NCBI GenBank assembly: GCA_002435955.1
Contig: DIWZ01000025.1
Location: 36,952-44,009 of the forward strand
Reading direction: 5' to 3'
From: Pelobacter sp. UBA6093
GTDB lineage: Bacteria; Desulfobacterota; Desulfuromonadia; Desulfuromonadales; Syntrophotaleaceae
DNA length: 7,058 bases
The notes under the pieces were generated by a model. That model saw only the letters and a program-made list of their open reading frames with translations, was not told the DNA's origin and ran no database searches. Positions within the stretch are counted from its first letter, which is position 1; every line of letters begins with the position of its first letter. A program made the translations under genes and the position numbers. Below are positions 1-5,926 of the stretch, one piece after another.

Positions 1-71
1 TATTTCAGCTCCTTTTCGGCCCACAACTACAGCTATGAACCTTCAACCATATGGCCTGTTTCCCCTGATTA

Positions 72-260
72 TCACGCTGCCAAGGCTTTTTTTATTCTCT
101 GGTCGGTTTTGTATTGATTGAGAGCGTACGTCGACCAGATGACCGCTGGAATCCAGCCAATTAAGCTCAATTGCAAGAACAGGCAGATGCATCCTGCGAT
201 GGGACGACCTATGGTAAAGAATTGTAGCCACGGCAGAAAAAAAGCTAAAAGCAAACGCAT
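72..260 (-). CDS. YqaE/Pmp3-family small membrane protein
   Basis: This encodes a 62-residue hydrophobic peptide starting MRLLLAFFLPWLQFF. A first membrane segment covers about residues 2-16, a short IGRP turn lies at 18-20, and a second segment runs through about 23-47 (containing LIGWIPAVIW). A charged tail follows (YKTDQRIKK). The order LLAxFLP, short polar turn, LIGWIP, charged C-terminus is the pattern of the Pmp3/YqaE (UPF0057) family, small inner-membrane proteins linked in yeast and plants to membrane potential and salt or cold stress. The bacterial role is largely undefined. I chose the ATG at 258-260 because AGGAGG sits 4 nt upstream and the family begins at this residue; an upstream in-frame ATG at 294-296 lies inside a hairpin and has no such site. 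It is transcribed divergently from the lysine operon, with its own promoter. No terminator is visible before the window edge. Confidence 0.83.
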   Translation of the reverse strand: MRLLLAFFLPWLQFFTIGRPIAGCICLFLQLSLIGWIPAVIWSTYALNQYKTDQRIKKALAA

Positions 261-264
261 ACAT

Positions 265-270
265 CCTCCT
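265..270 (-). promoter_or_regulatory. Ribosome binding site of the Pmp3-type gene
   Basis: The minus strand reads AGGAGG, then ATGT, then the ATG at 260. This perfect Shine-Dalgarno core decides the start over the upstream in-frame ATG at 294-296. Confidence 0.85.
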
Positions 271-279
271 GAAAAATGT

Positions 280-299
280 GCCTTGTGAATCCACAAGGC
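280..299 (-). repeat. Perfect 8-bp hairpin in the Pmp3 leader
   Basis: GCCTTGTG (280-287) and CACAAGGC (292-299) are perfect inverse complements separated by 4 nt. On the minus strand the stem is followed by a short T-rich stretch (ATTTTTC) and then the AGGAGG of the small membrane protein gene. It could act as a leader hairpin (mRNA stability, attenuation, or temperature- or ion-responsive control) or as a DNA operator. The sequence shows only the symmetry; the role is inferred. Confidence 0.6.
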
Positions 300-401
300 G
301 AGGGTTGTGGTCGTCTCCCGCTGGTCCGAATTAATCTGCGGCGCAAAGATTCGATGTCAGGCCCGTTCGATTGGCATGTTGGTGGACAATTAATTCTGCA
401 A

Positions 402-430
402 ATAATACAAGGTGAATTAGAAAAAAACAA
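402..430 (-). promoter_or_regulatory. Predicted sigma70-type promoter for the Pmp3-type gene
   Basis: On the minus strand a -35-like TTGTTT (425-430) and a -10-like TATTAT (402-407) are separated by exactly 17 nt in AT-rich DNA. Transcription would begin near 395, giving a leader of about 135 nt that contains the 280-299 hairpin. The match is good (4/6 and 5/6 to consensus) but untested. Confidence 0.5.
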
Positions 431-445
431 GATGATATGCAGGAT

Positions 446-476
446 ATTAATAAAATCCTACAAAGATTTTATGAAT
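446..476. repeat. AT-rich imperfect inverted repeat in the divergent region
   Basis: The arms at 446-457 and 465-476 pair at 11 of 12 positions (one A-G mismatch) around a 7-nt loop; the inner 7 bp, TAAAATC/GATTTTA, are perfect. It lies between the predicted promoters of the two divergent transcription units. It is not followed by a T-tract on the plus strand, so a regulator-binding site or cruciform is more likely than a terminator. Confidence 0.5.
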
Positions 477-485
477 TTCGCGGGA

Positions 486-499
486 CCATTGCCCGAAAC
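486..499 (+). repeat. Direct repeat copy A (CCATTGCCCGAAAC)
   Basis: This 14-mer matches 611-624 at 13 of 14 positions. The two copies are 125 bp apart, close to a whole number of helical turns. A shorter CCATTGCCC core recurs at 6894-6902 in the other non-coding flank. Function is unknown; a regulator site is one possibility. Confidence 0.4.
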
Positions 500-610
500 G
501 GGAGAGGCCTGTCAACACTTGTCCGGATATTTCAGGAAAACTGCTACTGTCTCCAATGAAGGCCGTTGCGACCTTCAAACGGTTATAGAACTGGTGCAGA
601 TCACAACCTC

Positions 611-624
611 CCATTGCCCAAAAC
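611..624 (+). repeat. Direct repeat copy B (CCATTGCCCAAAAC)
   Basis: This is the second copy of the 14-mer found at 486-499. It contains the TTGCCC proposed as the -35 element of the lat promoter, so a protein bound here would be placed to affect initiation. Confidence 0.4.
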
Positions 625-641
625 CGCTGCGCTGCTAAACT
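614..641 (+). promoter_or_regulatory. Candidate promoter of the lat operon (extended -10)
   Basis: TTGCCC (614-619) and TAAACT (636-641) are separated by 16 nt, with TGC immediately upstream of the -10, giving an extended -10 (TGn) form. The hexamers match consensus at 4/6 each. Initiation would fall near 648, about 45 nt before the GTG start. This is the best plus-strand candidate I found; I saw no convincing sigma54 (GG-N10-GC) site. Confidence 0.35.
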
Positions 642-683
642 GAAAAGAAACCACGCGGAATCCGTTACATCTTTGTACCTATC

Positions 684-688
684 GGAGG
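684..688 (+). promoter_or_regulatory. Ribosome binding site that sets the lat start
   Basis: GGAGG lies 5 nt before the GTG at 694. The upstream in-frame TTG at 673 would place this site inside the coding region and has no site of its own, so GTG 694 is preferred. Confidence 0.8.
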
Positions 689-693
689 CATTC

Positions 694-2055
694 GTGATCC
701 AACCCCATAATGTAAAACAGATTTTATCCCGCCATCTGCTGACCGAGGGGTTCGACATCATCCTCGATATGGAACGTTCGCAGGGGAGCTGGTTTGTGGA
801 CGAGCGTACCGGCGAGCATTATCTCGACTTTTTTTCCATGTACGCTTCCATGGCGGTGGGCTATAACCATCCGCATCTGGTGCGGGAGAGTGACCGGTTA
901 GGGCGGCTGGCGATCAACAAGCCTTCCAACTCCGATGTCTACACCACCGCCATGGCGGAGTTCGTCGATACCTTTGCGCGTATCGCCATGCCGCCTGAGA
1001 TGCCGCATGTGTTTTTTATCGATGGCGGGGCGTTGGCGGTGGAAAATGCCCTGAAAACCGCTTTTGACTGGAAGGTGCGTAAAAACCTGGCGGCGCAGCC
1101 GGGCAACGATTCCGGCAGTCAGGTCATCCACTTTCGCCAGGCGTTTCATGGGCGATCGGGTTATACCCTGTCGCTGACCAATACCTTCGATCCACGCAAG
1201 ACACGGTTCTTCCCAAAATTCGACTGGCCGCGCATCGTCAATCCGAAGCTTACCTTCCCCCTCGACACGGACAATCTGGTGCAGGTCCGGATCCTTGAAA
1301 ACGAGGCGCTTGGGGCTATCGACCGGATCATCGACCAGCAGGGGGCGGATATCGCGGCGCTGATCATCGAGCCGATCCAGGGGGAGGGGGGTGACAATCA
1401 TTTTCGGGCGGAATTTCTGCAGGCTCTGCGGCAGCTTTGCGACCGGCATGAGATCCTGTTGATTTTCGACGAGGTGCAGACCGGGGTGGGGCTGACCGGG
1501 CGCTTCTGGGCGTTTGAGCATTTCGATGTGCAGCCCGACCTGCTGGCGTTCGGTAAAAAAACCCAGGTGTGCGGCATGATGGCTTCGCGCCGTATCGATG
1601 AGATCTGCTGCCACGTGTTCCAGGAGCGCAGCCGGATCAACTCGACCTTTGGCGGCAACCTGGTCGACATGGTGCGTTGTACCCATATCCTGCGCATTAT
1701 CGAGGAGGAGCGGCTGGTGGAGAATGCCCGCCTGCAGGGAGAACTGCTGCTGGCGGAACTGCAGAAGCTGGCTGCCGAGTTTCCGCACATCGTCTCCAAC
1801 CAGCGTGGTCGGGGTTTGATGTGCGCGTTCGATGCACCCGACAGCCATACCCGGGATCAGCTCGTGAAGGCATTTTTTCAGCAGAAGCTGTTGCTGGTCG
1901 GATGCGGATCGCGCAGTATCCGGTTTCGTCCGCACCTGATCGTGACGGCTGCGGAAATCGCTCAGGCCATGGATATTATCCGCGCAGTGATGCGCAAGGG
2001 GGACTTCGTACAGCTGGAAATTAGTCAGGATCCCTGTCTGGGGAGTGCTCCATGA
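694..2055 (+). CDS. lat: L-lysine 6-aminotransferase (lysine epsilon-aminotransferase)
   Basis: This 453-residue PLP enzyme (class III aminotransferase, fold type I) moves the epsilon-amino group of L-lysine to 2-oxoglutarate. The products are 2-aminoadipate 6-semialdehyde, which cyclises to piperideine-6-carboxylate, and glutamate. Visible motifs in order are: the Lat-like opening with RHLLTEGFDIILDMERS (14-30), GGALAVENALKTAF near 111-124, FHGRSGYTLSLTN at 151-163, EPIQGEGGDNHFR at 226-238, the PLP-binding Asp259 in IFDEVQTG, the Schiff-base lysine in FGKKTQVCG (K288 or K289), and NSTFGGNLVDM from 316. FGKKTQVCG and EPIQGEGGDNHFR are hallmarks of true Lat enzymes such as the M. tuberculosis one, as distinct from ornithine or GABA transaminases. 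Length is normal for the family. The GTG start at 694 is set by GGAGG. The stop overlaps the next gene's ATG (ATGA), implying translational coupling. In actinomycetes Lat also feeds beta-lactam synthesis, but nothing here points to that. Confidence 0.93.
   Translation: MIQPHNVKQILSRHLLTEGFDIILDMERSQGSWFVDERTGEHYLDFFSMYASMAVGYNHPHLVRESDRLGRLAINKPSNSDVYTTAMAEFVDTFARIAMPPEMPHVFFIDGGALAVENALKTAFDWKVRKNLAAQPGNDSGSQVIHFRQAFHGRSGYTLSLTNTFDPRKTRFFPKFDWPRIVNPKLTFPLDTDNLVQVRILENEALGAIDRIIDQQGADIAALIIEPIQGEGGDNHFRAEFLQALRQLCDRHEILLIFDEVQTGVGLTGRFWAFEHFDVQPDLLAFGKKTQVCGMMASRRIDEICCHVFQERSRINSTFGGNLVDMVRCTHILRIIEEERLVENARLQGELLLAELQKLAAEFPHIVSNQRGRGLMCAFDAPDSHTRDQLVKAFFQQKLLLVGCGSRSIRFRPHLIVTAAEIAQAMDIIRAVMRKGDFVQLEISQDPCLGSAP
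2040..2045 (+). promoter_or_regulatory. Ribosome binding site inside the end of lat
   Basis: GGGGAG lies 6 nt before the ATG at 2052, within the last codons of lat. It supports the overlapping ATGA start of the FAD oxidoreductase gene. Confidence 0.7.
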
Positions 2056-3635
2056 CGAGCGATTACCAGACGCTGCTGGCGGACAAACTGCGCTCCCGCA
2101 TCGTCGGCCGCGTGTTGGTCGACGCACCAAGTCTGCGACCGTTCATGCGCGACCAGAGCATCTATCACATCGAACCGCTGGTGGCGGTGTTGCCTAAGCA
2201 TCTGGACGACGTGCTGCAACTGGTGCGCTTTGCCGCCGAAGAGGGGTTACCGCTTACCGCTCGCGGCGGCGGTTCCGGCACCGCCGGCAGCGCCCTGGGG
2301 GAGGGCATCGTCATGGCCTTGCCGCACAACGATTTCTGGGGCCGGGTCAGCGATTTCGTCGCCAGCGGCAGGCAGGCTCGGGTCCAATGCGCGGCAGGGG
2401 TGTTGCATAATGATCTGCAGCGCTTTCTCAAGCAGTATGGGTATTTTCTGCCGGCGGATGTCTCAAGCGCCGATATCAGTCGCATCGGCGGCAATATCGC
2501 CACGAAGGCCAGTGGACCCCACGCGCTGAAGTACGGCTCCATCGACCGTTTTCTGGAACAGGTGGTCTTTGTCACTGACCGTGGCGAGCTGGTCGATACC
2601 GTCGCTGCGGCGAGCATCCCGCTGCGGCTGACGCGGCAACTGGCTGATCTTCAAAGCCGCATTCGCAGCGATGCCGAGGCCGTGCAGATCCTGCGGCGCC
2701 GCCAGGGTTTGAAAATTGCCAGCGGCTATAACCTGTTCGCCTTTCTGCATGACTGGTCGCCAGGACAGCTGATCGCCCAATTGCTGGCCGGCAGCGTCGG
2801 CAGCCTCGGTCTGATTACCGGTGCCACCTTGCGGGGGGAGATTTTCGAACGCCAGCGCGCGGCGGTGCTGGGCTACTTTTCCAGTATGGTGGAAGCGGGG
2901 CGGGCGGTGTGTGCCTTGCGTAATCTGCATGTGGCGGCTGTCGAAATCATCAGCCGGGAGACCGTGGCGGTTTTGCAGCAGCATGCCGATCTGCCCGCAG
3001 ACATGGCCATGAATGCCCACCTGGTGCTGGTGGAATTGAGCGGCCCCGGCCGCATGGAACAGGTCGAAAGGGTTCAACAGGCGCTGCAGGTCGGTGGATT
3101 TCGCATGAGCGCGCCGCTGCAGGTGGCGCGCGATGAAGCGGAAATCGAGCAGCTATGGGCGCTGCGCAAACGGATATTGTGGCTGATCCGCCATCCCGAA
3201 CCGCATCTGCGTGCATTGTCGGTGGTGAATGATGTGGGCGTGCCTCCTGAGCATCTGGCCGAATTTATCCACGATGTGCAACAGGTGTTTGCCCGTCATC
3301 AACTGGTTGCGCTTATCTATGGTCACGCCGGCAGCGGCAATCTCCATCTGCGGCCGCTGTTCGATGTGACGCTGCCGGATCTGCCGGGGCGCATCCGGCG
3401 GATTGCCGATGCGGTGTACGAGGTGGTGTTTCGCTATGGCGGTACCACCTCTGCCGAACACGGCATGGGGCGGTTGCGAGCGCCTTACCTGCAACGCGAA
3501 TGGGGGACTGCGCTTTACGGTTACATGCGCGAACTCAAGAATATTTTCGATCCACGGGGGATGTTCAACCCGGGGGTGGTGTTCAATGATCGTCCCATTA
3601 CCGAGCATATGCGCGACGATTTTACAGGAGGTTGA
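2052..3635 (+). CDS. FAD-linked oxidoreductase, GlcD/D-2-hydroxyacid dehydrogenase type
   Basis: This 527-residue flavoprotein belongs to the VAO/PCMH superfamily (FAD_binding_4 followed by FAD-oxidase_C), whose members oxidise D-2-hydroxyacids such as D-lactate, glycolate and D-2-hydroxyglutarate. The FAD loop TARGGGSGTAGSALGEG covers 69-85, CAAGVLHNDLQRFL 113-126, and SRIGGNIATKASGPHALKYG 153-172. The C-terminal half carries DVGVPPEHL (395-403), the metal/substrate motif YGHAGSGNLHLRP (423-435, His425 and His432), TTSAEHGMG (465-473, Glu469 and His470), and the family's closing motif FDPRGMFNPG (499-508). It is cytoplasmic or membrane-peripheral; no signal peptide is seen. It lacks the cysteine-rich Fe-S half found in YdiJ-type fusions, so a separate electron acceptor is needed. 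It overlaps lat by 4 nt and lies 2 nt before gene 3. From this context I infer D-2-hydroxyglutarate (2-oxoglutarate-forming) activity; D-lactate or another 2-hydroxyacid is possible. Confidence 0.88.
   Translation: MTSDYQTLLADKLRSRIVGRVLVDAPSLRPFMRDQSIYHIEPLVAVLPKHLDDVLQLVRFAAEEGLPLTARGGGSGTAGSALGEGIVMALPHNDFWGRVSDFVASGRQARVQCAAGVLHNDLQRFLKQYGYFLPADVSSADISRIGGNIATKASGPHALKYGSIDRFLEQVVFVTDRGELVDTVAAASIPLRLTRQLADLQSRIRSDAEAVQILRRRQGLKIASGYNLFAFLHDWSPGQLIAQLLAGSVGSLGLITGATLRGEIFERQRAAVLGYFSSMVEAGRAVCALRNLHVAAVEIISRETVAVLQQHADLPADMAMNAHLVLVELSGPGRMEQVERVQQALQVGGFRMSAPLQVARDEAEIEQLWALRKRILWLIRHPEPHLRALSVVNDVGVPPEHLAEFIHDVQQVFARHQLVALIYGHAGSGNLHLRPLFDVTLPDLPGRIRRIADAVYEVVFRYGGTTSAEHGMGRLRAPYLQREWGTALYGYMRELKNIFDPRGMFNPGVVFNDRPITEHMRDDFTGG
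3626..3631 (+). promoter_or_regulatory. Ribosome binding site that sets the start of the VOC-like gene
   Basis: AGGAGG lies 6 nt before the ATG at 3638. It rules out the in-frame TTG at 3632, which lies only 1 nt away from the site. Confidence 0.85.
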
Positions 3636-3637
3636 CC

Positions 3638-4987
3638 ATGGTGCAGGACAGGGGATTTTACTGGCAGCGGCACGCTGCAGCGGAGCAAATGTTGCTGGAT
3701 ATTCTCAACGACTTCGCCCGGCAAACCACCGATCTGGCAGGTTTGCGGCACCGCATGACCGAACAGGCCAGCTGCCGACTGTTTGACTGGGTCGATTACC
3801 TGCAGCTTCCCGATACTCCGGCGTTGCGGCAACAGCTGAACAGCCTGGGTTTTGTGCGTCAAGCCGATACGGAGCATGCAGCTTTTTACCATCCGGGCGC
3901 GTTGCTGCCGGCGGTGGTGCTGACCGCCAGGATCGCCAGCGGTCAGGGCGGCGTCGCTTTGCGTGTCGACAGCGTAGCGGATTTTCTGCAGGCCAACAAC
4001 CTGTCCGCATCCATTGAGGGGTCTCCCCTCAGCCCCTTGCGGCGTGCTGTATTTGGTAGCGAGGGAGGGGTGGAACTGTCGGTGGTGGAAAGGCGCGGCA
4101 GCCTGGGTTACGATCCCGCCACCAGCCCCCAACCCTGGCTGCAGGACTATTTGACCGCCTGCGAACTGTGGCAGACCCGGACTCGCCATGGCATCGACGA
4201 AGATCGTTTATGGGCGGAAACCTTTCATCTCGCCGAACAGCTGGTGGCGCGGTTGGGTGTTGATCTGGCGGCACATGTTGTCTGTCTGGGCGAACGGTGC
4301 TACTGGCAAGTGCGCAATGAAACCGGCCGTTTTCAGAAAAGCCGCCAGGATGTGCTGGGACTGGGCTGGGGGAATCACGATCATCATACCTTCCGCAGTT
4401 CGCGGCGGCACTTTGCCCGGCTGGTCACCCTGTTTTCCCGCCTCGGCTTCGTGGTGCGGGAGCGGTTCTATGCCGGTGAGCAGGCCGGCTGGGGGGCGCA
4501 GGTCATGGAGAACCGGGTTGCCGGCCTGAGCCTGTTTCTCGATGTTGACCTGGCTCCGCAGGAGATAGAAACGGACTTTTCCTGCGAGGCGCTGCCGGAG
4601 CGGGAAACCCTCGGCACCGTGGGGTTGTGGTGCGCTTTGCACGGCGATTCCATCTTCGGCGCCGGTATGCACCACCTCGCCGCCCGCTGCGATTTCGATC
4701 GCCTGATTACCGACCTTGCCCGCCGTGACGTGCAGTACATGGCGCCGTTCAGTGATTTCCCCTGGCTCAAACAGGCTTTCAGCACCGCCGAGCGCTGGAC
4801 GGTTGACGCGAGCCGATTAACCAAACTGGTTGCGGATAAGATGCTGACTCCCGAACAGGGCGATAAATTTCTCGCCGAGGGTGCGGTCGGCAGCCACCTG
4901 GAAAACATCCAAAGGTGTGAAGGCTACAAGGGCTTCAACAAAAACAACGTCAGCGCCATCATTCGCAAAACCGATCCGCGCATGTGA
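3638..4987 (+). CDS. VOC/DUF1338-like protein, candidate 2-oxoadipate-processing enzyme
   Basis: This is a 449-residue soluble protein with no signal peptide or membrane segment. I do not recognise it with certainty. About residues 51-155 look like one glyoxalase/VOC module (WVDYLQLPD, LNSLGF, GGVALRVDSVADFLQAN, then IEGSPLSPLRRA and VELSVVERRG). A helical linker follows. A second module begins at GWGNHDHHTFRSS (243-255) and continues with LFSRLGFVVRERFYAG and GWGAQVMEN (284-292). The segment MHHLAARCDFDRL (344-356) and FSTAERWTV (381-389) recall the HxNHLxPR and FGEIEQRG segments I remember from HglS/YdcJ (DUF1338), the Fe(II) 2-oxoadipate dioxygenase/decarboxylase. Possible metal ligands are therefore His249 or His250, His345 or His346, and Glu385 or Glu291. 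Position right after lat and a D-2-hydroxyacid dehydrogenase supports that reading. The match is patchy and spacing differs from HglS (a shorter ligand span plus an extra N-terminal module), so the function is a hypothesis. The CDS itself is secure. Confidence 0.72.
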   Translation: MVQDRGFYWQRHAAAEQMLLDILNDFARQTTDLAGLRHRMTEQASCRLFDWVDYLQLPDTPALRQQLNSLGFVRQADTEHAAFYHPGALLPAVVLTARIASGQGGVALRVDSVADFLQANNLSASIEGSPLSPLRRAVFGSEGGVELSVVERRGSLGYDPATSPQPWLQDYLTACELWQTRTRHGIDEDRLWAETFHLAEQLVARLGVDLAAHVVCLGERCYWQVRNETGRFQKSRQDVLGLGWGNHDHHTFRSSRRHFARLVTLFSRLGFVVRERFYAGEQAGWGAQVMENRVAGLSLFLDVDLAPQEIETDFSCEALPERETLGTVGLWCALHGDSIFGAGMHHLAARCDFDRLITDLARRDVQYMAPFSDFPWLKQAFSTAERWTVDASRLTKLVADKMLTPEQGDKFLAEGAVGSHLENIQRCEGYKGFNKNNVSAIIRKTDPRM

Positions 4988-5112
4988 TGCCTCTATCGCG
5001 GAAGCTTTTCGGGAAGACGGGGCATTCGGGATGTGCTATGGTTTGCCCCTGCAGCGAAATTGATGAGGTTTTTCTCAGCACTCGGCATCTATTAAACCAA
5101 TCGGTTACCAAC
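4988..5112 (+). other. 125-nt gap before suhB with weak hairpin, no clear promoter
   Basis: GGGGCA (5019-5024) and TGCCCC (5044-5049) can pair around a 19-nt loop, but no T-tract follows, so this is not a convincing terminator. A TTGATG (5060-5065) and TATTAA (5090-5095) are 24 nt apart, too far for a standard sigma70 site. Whether suhB and the regulator gene are read through from lat or started here cannot be told from the sequence. The suhB frame is open through the gap, with an alternative ATG at 4987. Confidence 0.4.
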
Positions 5113-5895
5113 ATGCAAGCGATTCTCAACACCGCCGAAGGTGCGGCCCGGCAAGCCGGCGCCTACATTCTGGAAGCCATGTCCGGTTTGCGTCAGGTCG
5201 ATTACAAAGGGCGCGTCGATATGGTCACCAACGTCGACCGCGGCTCCGAAGCCCTCATTCTCGAGAACATCCGCCGGGCCTACCCCGAACACGCCATACT
5301 GGCCGAAGAAACCGGCGACAATCAGCTTAGCAGCGATTGGCGCTGGATCATCGACCCCATCGACGGCACCACCAATTTCGTACACGGCTACCCGTTTTTT
5401 TGTGTTTCCATCGCCGTGCAGTTCCAGCGCCAAACGGTGGCTGCCGTGGTGTTCGATCCGGTGCATGATGAAATGTTTTCGGCTCTGCTTGGCCAGGGAG
5501 CGTTTCTCAACGGCGCAGCCCTGCGGGTATCGCCGACCACCGATCTTTCCAAAGCGTTGCTGGCGACGGGATTCCCCTACGATCTGGATGACCGCTGGCA
5601 TCGCTCCATGGACTATTTCAAGCTGTTCTATTGCCAGACGCACGGGGTGCGCCGCGACGGCGCGGCAGCTCTCGATCTGTGTTACGTGGCCGCGGGGCGT
5701 TTCGACGGTTTCTGGGAATATGACCTGAAACCCTGGGATGTGGCGGCAGGCCTGTTGCTGGTGACCGAAGCGGGTGGCAAGGTCACCGATTTCAGGGGCA
5801 ACCCCAGCGGCCTTGGCGATGGCCAGCTGGTGGCCAGTAACGGTGCCATACACGAGCGCATGCTCGAAGTGCTTGGTGTCTGGCCGACACCTTGA
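5113..5895 (+). CDS. suhB: Inositol-1-monophosphatase family protein (SuhB type)
   Basis: This 260-residue Mg2+-dependent phosphatase has the full IMPase signature. ILAEETG gives Glu65/Glu66, WIIDPIDGTTNFVHG (78-92) gives Asp81 and Asp84, and KPWDVAAG (206-213) gives Asp209; together these correspond to the three-metal site of the family. RRDGAAALDLCYVAAGRFDGF (starting at 180) is also typical. It probably hydrolyses inositol-1-phosphate or related sugar phosphates. SuhB proteins of E. coli also act in rRNA antitermination, which cannot be judged here. I chose ATG 5113 because MQAILNTAEGAARQAG aligns with the usual N-terminus and gives the usual length. No good Shine-Dalgarno precedes it. The frame stays open back to ATG 4987 (TGATG overlap with gene 3), which would add a 42-residue extension of unfamiliar sequence. 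The next gene starts 31 nt downstream, so the two probably share a transcript. Confidence 0.9.
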   Translation: MQAILNTAEGAARQAGAYILEAMSGLRQVDYKGRVDMVTNVDRGSEALILENIRRAYPEHAILAEETGDNQLSSDWRWIIDPIDGTTNFVHGYPFFCVSIAVQFQRQTVAAVVFDPVHDEMFSALLGQGAFLNGAALRVSPTTDLSKALLATGFPYDLDDRWHRSMDYFKLFYCQTHGVRRDGAAALDLCYVAAGRFDGFWEYDLKPWDVAAGLLLVTEAGGKVTDFRGNPSGLGDGQLVASNGAIHERMLEVLGVWPTP

Positions 5896-5917
5896 CTCTT
5901 CCCGCCTGAACCTTTCC

Positions 5918-5922
5918 GGAGG
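5918..5922 (+). promoter_or_regulatory. Ribosome binding site of the PPDK/PEPS regulator
   Basis: GGAGG lies 4 nt before the ATG at 5927 and sets the start. The open frame extends upstream into suhB, but those residues are unlike the family. Confidence 0.8.
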
Positions 5923-5926
5923 ATCC

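Noticed and set aside
383..407. tac-like string GGACAATTAATT with ATAATA on the plus strand
   Set aside because: It resembles the trp/tac promoter, but the hexamers would be only 13 nt apart, too close for sigma70, and the same DNA forms a better 17-nt-spaced promoter on the minus strand.
276..638. 120-codon plus-strand open frame in the divergent region
   Set aside because: No Shine-Dalgarno, its ATG abuts the leader hairpin, the translation has no recognisable domain, and it covers the inverted repeats and promoter candidates.
447..761. 104-codon minus-strand open frame over the lat start
   Set aside because: It overlaps the lat start region and ribosome binding site, with no family resemblance and no clear start signal.
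898..2130. 410-codon open frame antisense to lat
   Set aside because: It lies opposite a well-supported aminotransferase, is rich in His/Gln/Arg as expected from the reverse of GC-biased codons, has no family motifs, and carries no ribosome binding site I could support.
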